Source: Faecalibacterium sp. I3-3-89
GTDB taxonomy: Bacteria; Bacillota; Clostridia; Oscillospirales; Ruminococcaceae
Length of the DNA: 64,000 nt
Assembly (NCBI RefSeq): GCF_023347275.1
Contig: NZ_CP094468.1
Span: forward strand, 1,364,001-1,428,000
Direction of reading: 5' to 3'
Shown here in pieces: positions 54,696-63,022 of this stretch (within the stretch, counting starts at the first letter, position 1; the number at the start of each line of letters is the position of its first letter). Both the position numbers and the translations under genes were made by a program. The notes beneath the pieces are model-generated. The model was not told the DNA's origin and made no database searches. It saw only the letters and a program-made list of their open reading frames with translations.

Positions 54696-55543
54696 CGTGC
54701 AGCCTCCGCGCCAGCTGTGCCTGAGGGCCGCCCGGCAAGCCGCTCACAGAGCAGCCGCGCTGTGCGGACAAGAAAACAGAGACGAAAGACCGCCGCCGCC
54801 AGCCAGAGGAGCAGGAATGCGGCATCGAAGCGGGAGATGCCCCCGAAGCTCCACGCCCGCAGAAGCTCATAGCCCGGATAGTCCTGCGGCGCACCAAACA
54901 AAAGCGCCAGCCCCAGCGTATAGCCGGAAGAAATGATTGCAGGGATGAGCGGAAGCCACAGCGCTGATTTTTGACTGTTTTTCGAAGTATTTTCGCCCAT
55001 ACAAAGAAGTGGAAACGAGAAATATTCGGGGTAAAAAAACGCATCTGGTAATGCGAACGACCTGCCTGCCTCGCCCATCACGAGATTCTGCCATTCCAGC
55101 TGACCTGCCAGCCCCAGCAGGCAGAATAAGCTCCCCAGCACCACGAATGCCCCGAGGACAGCGGCCATCCGGTCATACAGCTCACAGCCGAAGCTCCATC
55201 CAGCCCAGAGGAGCAGCGGCAGCAGGCCGAAAAAGGCCATCGACGAGAACTGTTCCCAGCAGATCTGCTGGATCATAGCCGCCGTGCGGACAAGCTCCCA
55301 GAGATACCAGAACAGGAAGGCGGCGCAGCAGCAGTTACCGACAAAGCCCGGACGGCGCAGTCGGGCGGCATTCCAGGAAACGAACACCGCAAGGAGTATC
55401 AACGCCGCTGCCGCCAGCACATTCCCCAGCAGGGCGGCGCGGACAGAGCCGCTCTGCCCTGCCCTGAGGATGACGCGGCCCAGCTCTGCTGCCGCAGTGC
55501 TGAGGGCCAGCGTCCGGGCTGAAAACCCCTCTCTCTGCTGCAT
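54692..55543 (-). CDS. GerB-type germination permease, short
   Basis: 283-aa integral membrane protein with about eight hydrophobic segments, between a GerA-like and a GerC-like gene, matching the GerB (spore germination permease, APC superfamily) place. Typical GerB proteins have about 360 aa and ten helices, so this one seems to lack one to two helices. It starts directly after the gerA-like stop (TAAATG) and overlaps the next gene as ATGA. Confidence 0.65.
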   Translation of the reverse strand: MQQREGFSARTLALSTAAAELGRVILRAGQSGSVRAALLGNVLAAAALILLAVFVSWNAARLRRPGFVGNCCCAAFLFWYLWELVRTAAMIQQICWEQFSSMAFFGLLPLLLWAGWSFGCELYDRMAAVLGAFVVLGSLFCLLGLAGQLEWQNLVMGEAGRSFALPDAFFYPEYFSFPLLCMGENTSKNSQKSALWLPLIPAIISSGYTLGLALLFGAPQDYPGYELLRAWSFGGISRFDAAFLLLWLAAAVFRLCFLVRTARLLCERLAGRPSGTAGAEAAR

Positions 55544-56989
55544 TTAAGACCCCCTCCTTTTCCAGATGGCGAATGGGCGGCGGGACAGCGCCCGGTAGTT
55601 GCGGCGGATGATACCATCCCCTGAAAAGACAACGCTCGAAAGGTAGGGCACCCCCATCGCGGAGAGGGACGTCAGCGCCGCCAGCACCCCCAGAGCCGCG
55701 CACACCAGCCCCACCGGCCCGGCCAGACCCGCCGCCAGCGTGACACCCAGCCGCAGCAGGGTGGCAGGCTCGTACAGCGAAGGGGTGACGAAGACGGAGA
55801 TGGCCGTGATGCTGGCCACAAGGATGACCGGTGTGCTCATCAGCCCGGCCCCGACGGCGGCATCGCCGATGATAAGCGCCGCCACAAGACTCACCGAGTG
55901 GCCCAGCGTCTGGGGCATCCGAAGCCCGGCCTCCCGGATGATCTCCAGCAGGAGAATGACCAGCAGCATCTCCGCGAACAGCGGAAGCGGCGTGGCCTTT
56001 TCCGCCGCCTCGATTTTATAGAGCAGCTGAGGCGGGATAAGCTCGGGCAGGTAGACTGCGAGACAGACGAAGACCCCCGGCAGGAAGATGCTGAGGTAGA
56101 ACGAACCATATTTCAGGATGCGCAGGAAGGACGAAAAGAGCGCCGTAGTCGCGTAGTCGTCGAGGCAGTCGAAATTTTCGCAGAAGAGGGAGGGCAGCAC
56201 CAGCGCCGAGGGACTGCCGTTGACTAAAACAACGATTTTCCCCTCACAGAGCTTTGCCGCGGCGGAAGCCGGGCGCTCGGTGTAGCTCACCGGAGCGAAC
56301 AGCCGACATCTGGCCGGGAAAAGCCACGGCACGAAGTAGCTGGAGTCCAGCAAAAGCTCCGGCTTTGCCTCTTGGAGGGTCCGGCGCACCCGGGCCACCG
56401 CCTGCCTGCTGGCTCTGTCCCTGCAATAGCAGATGGCGTACTCGGTCTTCATGGCACAGTCGGCCTGTGCCGTCTCCATCACAAGGGTGTCGGTGCGGAT
56501 GAGGCGGCGCAGCAGGCTCAGATTGACCCGCAGAAGGTCGGCGAAGCCCTCCCGGGAGCCACGCAGGTTTCCTTCTCCGGAGGGTTCTTCCACCGACCGG
56601 GACTTGAGGCCCTGTACCGAGAAGACGATGCCCTTTTTGCACCCATCCAGCAAAAGCACCGCCATGCCGGCGGTCAGGCGGCGGACGAGGTCCTCCATCT
56701 CCTTGACCGAACTGTTCTCGGCGGGCAGACCGGAGTGGTGCATCAGAAGTTCATAGACCTGTGCGCCGCTGTGGGCCAGCCGCTCCGGCTCGAGGCCGGG
56801 CGTATGACGGGTGGCAGCGTCCAGCAGGAGCGCCCAGAGCGCTTCGAGGCTGGCCATGTTGTCGAAGAGCACGATGGCCCCCGGGCAGTGATAAAGCTCG
56901 ATGCGCTTGGCATAAAAATCCGCCGAAGCGCCAAACCTAGCGTTGAGCGCCTCCAGATTCTCATCCAGCAACGAGGAAAGCTGCAGCAT
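55544..56989 (-). CDS. GerA-type spore germination protein
   Basis: 481-aa protein with a soluble N-terminal part (about 1-280) including VLVNGSPSALVLPSLF, then five to six membrane helices with the GerA family stretches (FLPGVFVCLAVYLPELIP and LGHSVSLVAALIIGDAAVGAGL patterns). In spore formers GerA proteins are nutrient-receptor subunits in the inner spore membrane. First gene of an A-B-C operon with a sigma-G-like promoter. The C-terminal soluble tail is short and basic, as in the family. Confidence 0.9.
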   Translation of the reverse strand: MLQLSSLLDENLEALNARFGASADFYAKRIELYHCPGAIVLFDNMASLEALWALLLDAATRHTPGLEPERLAHSGAQVYELLMHHSGLPAENSSVKEMEDLVRRLTAGMAVLLLDGCKKGIVFSVQGLKSRSVEEPSGEGNLRGSREGFADLLRVNLSLLRRLIRTDTLVMETAQADCAMKTEYAICYCRDRASRQAVARVRRTLQEAKPELLLDSSYFVPWLFPARCRLFAPVSYTERPASAAAKLCEGKIVVLVNGSPSALVLPSLFCENFDCLDDYATTALFSSFLRILKYGSFYLSIFLPGVFVCLAVYLPELIPPQLLYKIEAAEKATPLPLFAEMLLVILLLEIIREAGLRMPQTLGHSVSLVAALIIGDAAVGAGLMSTPVILVASITAISVFVTPSLYEPATLLRLGVTLAAGLAGPVGLVCAALGVLAALTSLSAMGVPYLSSVVFSGDGIIRRNYRALSRRPFAIWKRRGS

Positions 56990-57010
56990 ACGGTATCCCC
57001 CTTTGCCTGC

Positions 57011-57040
57011 CAGTATTCCCCCGTCGGAGTCGCTTATTCA
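57011..57040 (-). promoter_or_regulatory. Sigma-G-like promoter of the ger operon
   Basis: On the minus strand TGAATA (57040-57035), 17-base spacer, AATACTG (57017-57011). The sigma-G consensus is TGAATA, 17-18 bases, CATACTA: all six -35 bases and five of seven -10 bases agree. It lies 22 bases before the gerA-like start. No sigma-A promoter is visible in this 71-bp gap. Confidence 0.55.
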
Positions 57041-57060
57041 ACCCACAAGGAGGGCCTTCT

Positions 57061-57753
57061 GTGAAGCTTCTGATTTTCCGCACCCTGCTCATTTACCTCT
57101 GCGTCCTGTTCGCCATGCGGCTGATGGGCAAGCGTCAGCTGGGCGAGCTGCAGCCCGAAGAGCTGGTGTCCACCATCCTCATCTCCAATCTGGCGTCCAT
57201 CTCCATCGAGTCGGAGGAAGTGCCGGTGACGGCCAGCCTCATCCCCCTCTTCCTCATTGCAGCTCTGGAGCTGCTGGGGTCAGCGCTGAGCTTTCGCAGC
57301 CAGAAATTTTTCAATCTGATGTCCGGTCGCCCCAAGACGGTCATTCTGGATGGACAGATCGACCAGAATGCTCTGCGCACCCTCCGGCTGACCACCGCCG
57401 ACCTGATGGAGGCCCTGCGGGGCAAGAATATCTTCGACCCCCGGGACGTCTCCTACGCCGTGGTCGAGACGAACGGCAGTCTCTCGGCAGCGCTCCGCCC
57501 CGAAAAGGAGACGGCCACCCTCGCTGACCTGCGGCTGAAGGTCGAGCACAGCCACGCCACCATCCCCTTCGTGCTGGACGGCCAAGTCCTCGAGGACAAC
57601 CTCCAATGGTGCGGCAAGGACAGAAGCTGGCTCGAGCGGACCGCGCAGGCCAACACCCTGCTGCCGGAAGAGATCCTGCTTCTGGTCGGCAACGAGACGG
57701 AGGATTATTTTCTGCTGAAAAAAGAGAGCCGCCGCAAGGGCAGCTCCCGGTGA
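57061..57753 (+). CDS. DUF421 (YetF-like) membrane protein
   Basis: 230-aa protein with two to three N-terminal membrane segments (about 3-20, 35-52, 57-78) and a soluble domain typical of DUF421: MGKRQLGEL near residue 22 and a repeated VILDGQI/RNA-like beta region. GTG 57061 has AAGGAGG 8 bases upstream. YetF-like proteins often accompany sporulation or germination genes; it is divergent from the ger operon and followed by a DUF4363 gene. Confidence 0.9.
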   Translation: MKLLIFRTLLIYLCVLFAMRLMGKRQLGELQPEELVSTILISNLASISIESEEVPVTASLIPLFLIAALELLGSALSFRSQKFFNLMSGRPKTVILDGQIDQNALRTLRLTTADLMEALRGKNIFDPRDVSYAVVETNGSLSAALRPEKETATLADLRLKVEHSHATIPFVLDGQVLEDNLQWCGKDRSWLERTAQANTLLPEEILLLVGNETEDYFLLKKESRRKGSSR

Positions 57754-57763
57754 GAGGTACGGA

Positions 57764-58132
57764 ATGAAACGGATCTATGCGTGTCTGTGCATCGTGGCAG
57801 TGCTGCTGAGCATCGCCTTCTACAGCAGCTGGCGGGTGCAGAAATTTGCCGAGGATATTTCGGATGACATCGACGACGCCGTGGAGGCCCTCCGGGACGA
57901 GGATCTCCCTGCCGCACGGCAGGCTCTGGCCGAGGGAGCAAAGCTTTGCGACGAGATGCGGGAAGGGATGAACCATCTTCTCCGCACGCAGGACTTCACG
58001 GAACTGGAGAGCGCTCTCCGTGCCGCCGACGGCCACCTCGAGATGAATGCTCCCGAGGAAGCCCTCGGCGAACTGCGCCGGGCACAGGTTCAGGTGGAAA
58101 CTCTGGAATGGCTTTCCCGGAGATTCGTTTAA
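57764..58132 (+). CDS. DUF4363-like protein
   Basis: 122-aa protein with one N-terminal membrane or signal segment (about residues 5-24) and a helical, acidic remainder. The pairing directly behind a DUF421 gene (10 bp apart, likely one transcript) is the usual context of DUF4363. Function unknown. Confidence 0.7.
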   Translation: MKRIYACLCIVAVLLSIAFYSSWRVQKFAEDISDDIDDAVEALRDEDLPAARQALAEGAKLCDEMREGMNHLLRTQDFTELESALRAADGHLEMNAPEEALGELRRAQVQVETLEWLSRRFV

Positions 58133-58456
58133 TTAAATCTCCGAGACTCGTTTTTATTTCGTGTAATCTTCGTTATCTGAAATTTATTTGCCCCAGCCTG
58201 CCGAGAAATAAGAGCTATAAACCGGATTTTATGCAGAGAGTTGCCGCAATTTTAATCGGTTCATCATTCATTTTTTCATATTAAATGCCTCGTTCTGAAA
58301 TCATCGCCCTCTATCTGCACCCTATATAGATTTTTATATGGGGCATCTTCGGCAATTCCCCAAAGACCCTTCCCGTCCGGATACAACGTGCACAAAAAAG
58401 CGCCCCATCCCCTGCCCTGCGGCAGAGAATGAGGCGCTTATGGCTTTGGAGCCAGA
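58133..58456. other. AT-rich intergenic region
   Basis: 324 bp, much more AT-rich than the surroundings up to about 58340. It contains a small AT-rich hairpin (CCCTATATA with TATATGGGG, about 58320-58343) and, at its right end, the nrdR terminator. No gene or convincing promoter is visible. It may be the 3' untranslated end of the DUF4363 transcript. Confidence 0.5.
58393..58439 (-). terminator. Terminator of nrdR
   Basis: On the minus strand a long stem AAGCGCC ... GGCGCTT with inner CTGCC/GGCAG, followed by TTTTTT. Confidence 0.9.
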
Positions 58457-58918
58457 TTATTTCTTGCGGTCGCCCATCAGCTTTTTCAGCTCATTGAAGA
58501 AGCTTTCGACGTCCGCGAACTGCTGGTAGACCGAGGCAAAGCGGACATAGGCCACCTCGTCGATCTTTTTCAGCTCCTGCATGGTCAGTTCACCGATGCG
58601 CACGCTGGTCACTTCGCGGTCGTAGGTGCTCATCAGGGTCTGCTCGATGCTGCTGACGGCGCGTTCCAGCGCTTCGTAGCTCACCGGGCGCTTGGCGCAG
58701 GCGCGAAGCATGGCGTTCAGCAGCTTCTGTCGGTCGAACGGCTCGCGGGAATTATCCTTCTTGATGACGATGAGCGGCACTGTCTCCACCACCTCGTAGG
58801 TCGTGAACCGCATATGGCAGTTCAGACACTCCCGGCGGCGGCGGATGCGCTCACTGTCTTCGGTGGGGCGGGAATCAATGACTTTGGACTCCTCATCGCC
58901 GCAATAGGGGCATTTCAT
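58457..58918 (-). CDS. nrdR: Transcriptional repressor NrdR
   Basis: 153-aa repressor of ribonucleotide reductase genes. N-terminal zinc ribbon with Cys3, Cys6, Cys31 and Cys34, then the nucleotide-sensing ATP-cone domain ([17 protein letters not shown] onward). ATAGGAGG precedes ATG 58918; the frame to 58978 is rejected. Single gene; no nrd genes nearby. Confidence 0.96.
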   Translation of the reverse strand: MKCPYCGDEESKVIDSRPTEDSERIRRRRECLNCHMRFTTYEVVETVPLIVIKKDNSREPFDRQKLLNAMLRACAKRPVSYEALERAVSSIEQTLMSTYDREVTSVRIGELTMQELKKIDEVAYVRFASVYQQFADVESFFNELKKLMGDRKK

Positions 58919-59062
58919 GGTCGTTCCTCCTATAGCAGTTTGCGTTTTTAATGCACAGGCAACATCCGCAAACTGCATGTCGCAAAGATGCCGTTTTGAC
59001 AGGCACTATTTTTGAAAATTGCGATAAAAAATCGGGACAGATTTGCATCAGGGTCCAGCGGC

Positions 59063-61396
59063 TCAGTTTTTCTTTGCGCCCTTGCGTTCGCTCCATGCCA
59101 CCCAAGCGGAGGTGGAGACGCACAGCGAGGTGTACACGCCGCTGAGCATACCCATCATCAGGGGGAAGGCAAAGGTAAAGATGCTGTCCAGACCATACAG
59201 CTTGGAGACGACGCACATCACGCCCAGCGCCATCACAGTGGTGACGGTGGTGATGATGGTGCGGCGGGCCGACTGGTTGACAGAGTGATTGACCAGCTCT
59301 TCGAAGCTGGCCTTCTTGCCCAGCAGGCTGCGATTCTCACGGATGCGGTCGTAGACGACGACGGTATCGTTGATGGAGTAGCCGAGGATGGTCAGCATCG
59401 CCGCAATGAAGTTGCCATCCAGCGGGGCACGCAGCAGCACGAAGGTGCCGAACACCACCATCAGGTCGTTGAGCAGGGCCAGAACGGCCATCATGCCGCC
59501 GGTCAGGCCGCCGATCCTCTTGAAGCGGTATGCGATGTAGGCGAGGATGAGCACCAGCGCGAACACCACGGCCACCAGACTCTTCTGGAGGAACTTCATG
59601 CCCATTGCGGCGCTGACATTGCTCAGAGAGAGCTGTGCGAAGGAGTTGTCAGGGTAGCTCTCGTTCAGAGAGTCCAGCAGGGTCTGCACCTCGTCGGTGG
59701 TGACAGTCTCGGTGCCGGGCATCGAGATCTTCAGGGCCTGCTCCCCTGTTGCGACGTTCTCGCCGGTCTGCAGGGTCAGGCCGTTGCTGCCCAGCGCCTC
59801 GGAGGCCGTCTTCTGGACGGCAGACATCTCAAAGCTGTTCTCGTAGCTCAGGGTGATCATCGCACCGCCGGTGAACTCGGTGTCCAGATGGACGCCCAGC
59901 ACCACCGCACAGAGGACGATCGCCGCCATCAGACAGGCGGAGAAGGTCAGGAAACGCTTGCGCAGACCAACGAAGTTGACCTGCTTCTTCTCGGTGGGAG
60001 TCTTACCGGGAGCATCCGCACCGTAGAGACGGGGGTTCCGCAGGGCCTTGATGGAAGCAGCGCCCCGGATCATGGTACGGGTGGCAAAGATGCCAAACAC
60101 GAAGTTGAGCAGCACGCCGGTGAGCAGCGTGTAGCCGAAGGCGTAGATGGTGCCTGCGGTCGAGGGGCCGAAAGCAAAGAAGACGAAGTGCAGGGCCTTG
60201 GCAAAGAAGCCGTCCGAGGGGCCGAAGGCACCCATCAGGACGACCGCAACGATGACGATGGTCACATTGCCGTCGATAATGGGGGTCAGGCCGCGGGCAA
60301 AGCCGCTCTTGAGCGCGCCGTCGAGGCTCTTGCCGCTGCGCAGCTCCTCCTTGATGCGCTCGGCGGTGATGACGTTGGCATCCACGCCCATGCCGATGGC
60401 GAGGATGATGCCAGCGATGCCGGGCAGGGTCAGGGTGAAGCTCTCAAACACCGGGAAGTAGCCGGAGACGAAGGCCAGCGTGGCCGCCACCTGACCGGCC
60501 AGCGCAATGCAGGCGAGGAAGCCGGGCAGACGGTAGAGGGCCGTCATGAGCACGAGGATGAGGGCAAAGGCGATGACACCGGCCAGCACCATGGCGCTCA
60601 GGCTGTTCTCGCCCAGACTCGGGCTGATGGTGGAGTAGCTGTCCACGCTCAGCGCAAAGGGCAGAGAGCCGGAGTTGATCTGGCGGGCCATTTTGACGAC
60701 ATCTTCCTGCGTGAAGGGATTCGCCGCAGAGCTGGTGATGATGGCAGAGCCGTCGGTGATGGCGGCGTTGACGCTGGCGGTGCTGACGTTCTCGTCGTCC
60801 AGCCAGATGCTGATGCTGCCGCCGTTCTGGTACAGACGGGTGGTGGCGTCGCCGAATGCCTTGGCACCCTCGTCAGTAAACTTCAGCGCCACATAGTACT
60901 CGGAGCTGCTGCCGTTGACGGGGCCGTACTGGGCAGCAGCACTCTCCACCATCGAGCCGTCAAGCACCAGCGCACCGTCTGCGCTGCTCCCCTCCCGGAA
61001 GGTCAGGTAGGCGGTGGTGCCGATCTCCTCGATGGCGGCTTCGGGGTCGAACTCGGTCTCGCCCGACTGCCACGGGAACTCGAGGATGAGGCTGTCGGAG
61101 TTGTTGTCCACATACAGCTCATAGTCGGTCACGTTGAGGGCGACCAGACGGTTCTCGATGACCAGCTGAGCAGCCTCAAGCTGGTCGTCGGTGGCGTCGT
61201 AGCCGTCGGAGGGGACGAAGGTGACGTTGACGCCGCCCTTGATGTCCACACCGAAGCGGATGTCCTTCGCTCCCTTGATGTAGGTGGTGGTCACATCACC
61301 GTACTTGACCGCAACACCGAAGAACGCCGTATAGACGAACGCCGCGATCACAAGCACCGTGAGGATAAGCTGCCATGCTTTGCCTTTCGTTTTCAT
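59063..61396 (-). CDS. secDF: Protein translocase SecDF, fused
   Basis: 777-aa fusion of SecD and SecF, which use the proton gradient to pull exported proteins. Twelve hydrophobic helices in two sets of six, the SecD signature VDIKGGVNVTF near residue 45, P1-type extracytoplasmic domain, then SecF from about residue 490 with DTEFTGGAMITL. GGAGG precedes ATG 61396; the longer frame to 61489 has no site. Partner of yajC at 3128. Confidence 0.97.
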   Translation of the reverse strand: MKTKGKAWQLILTVLVIAAFVYTAFFGVAVKYGDVTTTYIKGAKDIRFGVDIKGGVNVTFVPSDGYDATDDQLEAAQLVIENRLVALNVTDYELYVDNNSDSLILEFPWQSGETEFDPEAAIEEIGTTAYLTFREGSSADGALVLDGSMVESAAAQYGPVNGSSSEYYVALKFTDEGAKAFGDATTRLYQNGGSISIWLDDENVSTASVNAAITDGSAIITSSAANPFTQEDVVKMARQINSGSLPFALSVDSYSTISPSLGENSLSAMVLAGVIAFALILVLMTALYRLPGFLACIALAGQVAATLAFVSGYFPVFESFTLTLPGIAGIILAIGMGVDANVITAERIKEELRSGKSLDGALKSGFARGLTPIIDGNVTIVIVAVVLMGAFGPSDGFFAKALHFVFFAFGPSTAGTIYAFGYTLLTGVLLNFVFGIFATRTMIRGAASIKALRNPRLYGADAPGKTPTEKKQVNFVGLRKRFLTFSACLMAAIVLCAVVLGVHLDTEFTGGAMITLSYENSFEMSAVQKTASEALGSNGLTLQTGENVATGEQALKISMPGTETVTTDEVQTLLDSLNESYPDNSFAQLSLSNVSAAMGMKFLQKSLVAVVFALVLILAYIAYRFKRIGGLTGGMMAVLALLNDLMVVFGTFVLLRAPLDGNFIAAMLTILGYSINDTVVVYDRIRENRSLLGKKASFEELVNHSVNQSARRTIITTVTTVMALGVMCVVSKLYGLDSIFTFAFPLMMGMLSGVYTSLCVSTSAWVAWSERKGAKKN

Positions 61397-61456
61397 ATGA
61401 ATCGGGAAACCTCCAAATATAATATGAAGCTGCTTTCCGGTCTTGGAAACAACTTC

Positions 61457-61500
61457 AAAATCTCCGCTGCGCCGTCTGAGCGGCAGCACAGCGGAGATTT
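61457..61500 (-). terminator. Terminator of the aminotransferase gene
   Basis: AAAATCTCCGCTG (61457-61469) pairs with CAGCGGAGATTT (61489-61500). The T-run is short, so secDF may receive some read-through. Confidence 0.65.
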
Positions 61501-61514
61501 GTGCAGTGGAAAGA

Positions 61515-62795
61515 TCAGTCCTTTTCCGTCAGCAGTTTCTCGACTGCTGCCAGACGGACGCAGACACAGAGCAGGTCGGATGCGGTCTCCACCTCATCCA
61601 GACTGGGATAAGTGGGCGCGATGCGCAGGTGGGAATCATCCGGGTCCTTGTGGTAGGGGTATGCAGAGCCTGCGCCGGTGAGGGTCAGGCCGCACTCCTT
61701 GCACAGCTGAGCCACCCGCTTTGCGCAGCCGGGCATGACATAGAGGCTGATGAAGTAGCCGCCCTTGGGGTTCGTCCAGTGGGCGATGTCGCCGCAGGGG
61801 GTCAGCTCTTCGTTGAAGGCTGTCTTGACGGCATCGAAGCAGGGCACCAGACGACGGCGGTGCTTTGCCATGTGGGCCAGAACGCCCTCCTTGTTCTTGA
61901 GGAAGCGGACGTGGCGCAGCTGGTTCATCTTGTCGTAGCTGATGATCATGACCGAGAAGCGCTTGCAGATGTACTTCATCATGGCCTCGCTGCAAGCCAG
62001 AGCGGAGACGCCAGCGCCCGGGAAGGTGATCTTGCTGGTGGAGGTGAACATAAAGACGCGGTCTTCGTTGCCGTACTTCTTGCACTCGTTCAGCAGGACG
62101 GGGGTCTCGATGATCTCCTCCGTCAGATGGTGGACGATGTAAGCCTCATCCCAGAAGATCTTGAAGTCGGGGGCGGCGGTCTTCATCTTAGCAAAGCGGT
62201 CGATGGTCTCATCGCTGTAGGTGTAGCCGTCGGGGTTGGAATACTGCGGCACGCACCAGATGCCCTTGATGGTGTCATCCTCGGCCACCAGCTTCTCGAC
62301 GACGTCCATGTCGGGGCCGTTTGGGGTCATGGGGACGCTGATCAGCTCGAAGCCGAACTCCTCGGTGATGGAAAAATGGCGGTCATAGCCGGGCACCGGG
62401 CAGAGGAACTTCCGCTTCTCCACCTGAGACCACGGGCAGGGAGACTCCGGGAAACCGAAGCTGTAGCCCATCGAGATGAGGTTGTACATCAGCTGCAGGC
62501 TGGAGTTGCCGCCCACAAAGACCTCCTCGGGCTTCACGCCCATCACGTCGGCGAACAGCTCGCGGGCCTCATGCAGGCCCTCCAGATCGCCGTAGTTGCG
62601 GGCGTCGGTGCCGGCGTCGGTGGTGTAATCCGTCATCTGCAGCAGACCCATTGCCAGATCCATCTGGTGAGGGCCGGGCTTGCCGCGGGCCATGTTCAGC
62701 TTCAGGCCCATCGCCTGAAACTTTTTGTACTCTTCTTCCAGAGCCGCCTTTTCGGCAGCCAGTTCGTCGCGGGTCATCTCAAAATAATTTGCCAT
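61515..62795 (-). CDS. Aspartate-type aminotransferase (MocR-like Asp_aminotransf family)
   Basis: 426-aa PLP enzyme of the class that PF12897 describes, distinct from ordinary AspC. Conserved pieces: MARGKPGPHQMDLA near 40, GGNSSLQLMY near 95, the Schiff-base Lys in STSKITFPGAG near 255 and the terminal LRIAPTYP. AAAGGAG lies before ATG 62795. Preceded by a structured leader of about 120 bases with its own promoter. Likely supplies aspartate for the asd-dap route or alanine. Confidence 0.9.
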   Translation of the reverse strand: MANYFEMTRDELAAEKAALEEEYKKFQAMGLKLNMARGKPGPHQMDLAMGLLQMTDYTTDAGTDARNYGDLEGLHEARELFADVMGVKPEEVFVGGNSSLQLMYNLISMGYSFGFPESPCPWSQVEKRKFLCPVPGYDRHFSITEEFGFELISVPMTPNGPDMDVVEKLVAEDDTIKGIWCVPQYSNPDGYTYSDETIDRFAKMKTAAPDFKIFWDEAYIVHHLTEEIIETPVLLNECKKYGNEDRVFMFTSTSKITFPGAGVSALACSEAMMKYICKRFSVMIISYDKMNQLRHVRFLKNKEGVLAHMAKHRRRLVPCFDAVKTAFNEELTPCGDIAHWTNPKGGYFISLYVMPGCAKRVAQLCKECGLTLTGAGSAYPYHKDPDDSHLRIAPTYPSLDEVETASDLLCVCVRLAAVEKLLTEKD

Positions 62796-62826
62796 AACAC
62801 ACACTCCTTTATCGTACGTTCTATTT

Positions 62827-62876
62827 CCCACAGGGTCCGGTACTGTATCTCTGCGAAGCAGGTTCATGCCAGTGGG
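62827..62876 (-). promoter_or_regulatory. Structured leader upstream of the aminotransferase
   Basis: CCCACAGG (62827-62834) can pair with CCAGTGGG (62869-62876) with one mismatch, enclosing a CTGC-GAA-GCAG hairpin (62851-62861) and an asymmetrical internal region. No T-run, so it is not a terminator. I do not recognise a known riboswitch. Confidence 0.4.
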
Positions 62877-62914
62877 CCGCTCCGATTTTTACCCTCACAG
62901 TTCCAGACTTTTAT

Positions 62915-62943
62915 AGTTTACTACAATTTGACCTCGGAAACAA
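62915..62943 (-). promoter_or_regulatory. Sigma-A-type promoter of the aminotransferase
   Basis: On the minus strand TTGTTT (62943-62938), 17-base spacer, TAAACT (62920-62915). Confidence 0.65.
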
Positions 62944-62955
62944 GTCGGATGGCAC

Positions 62956-62997
62956 AAAAAGACCCCGCCAAAAAGTAAAAAGCTTTCAGCGGGGCCT
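62956..62997 (-). terminator. Terminator of clpX
   Basis: On the minus strand AGGCCCCGC pairs with GGCGGGGTCT around a loop, followed by TTTTT. Confidence 0.8.
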
Positions 62998-63022
62998 GTT
63001 CTCCCCTGCTGCGCGCTGCCGC

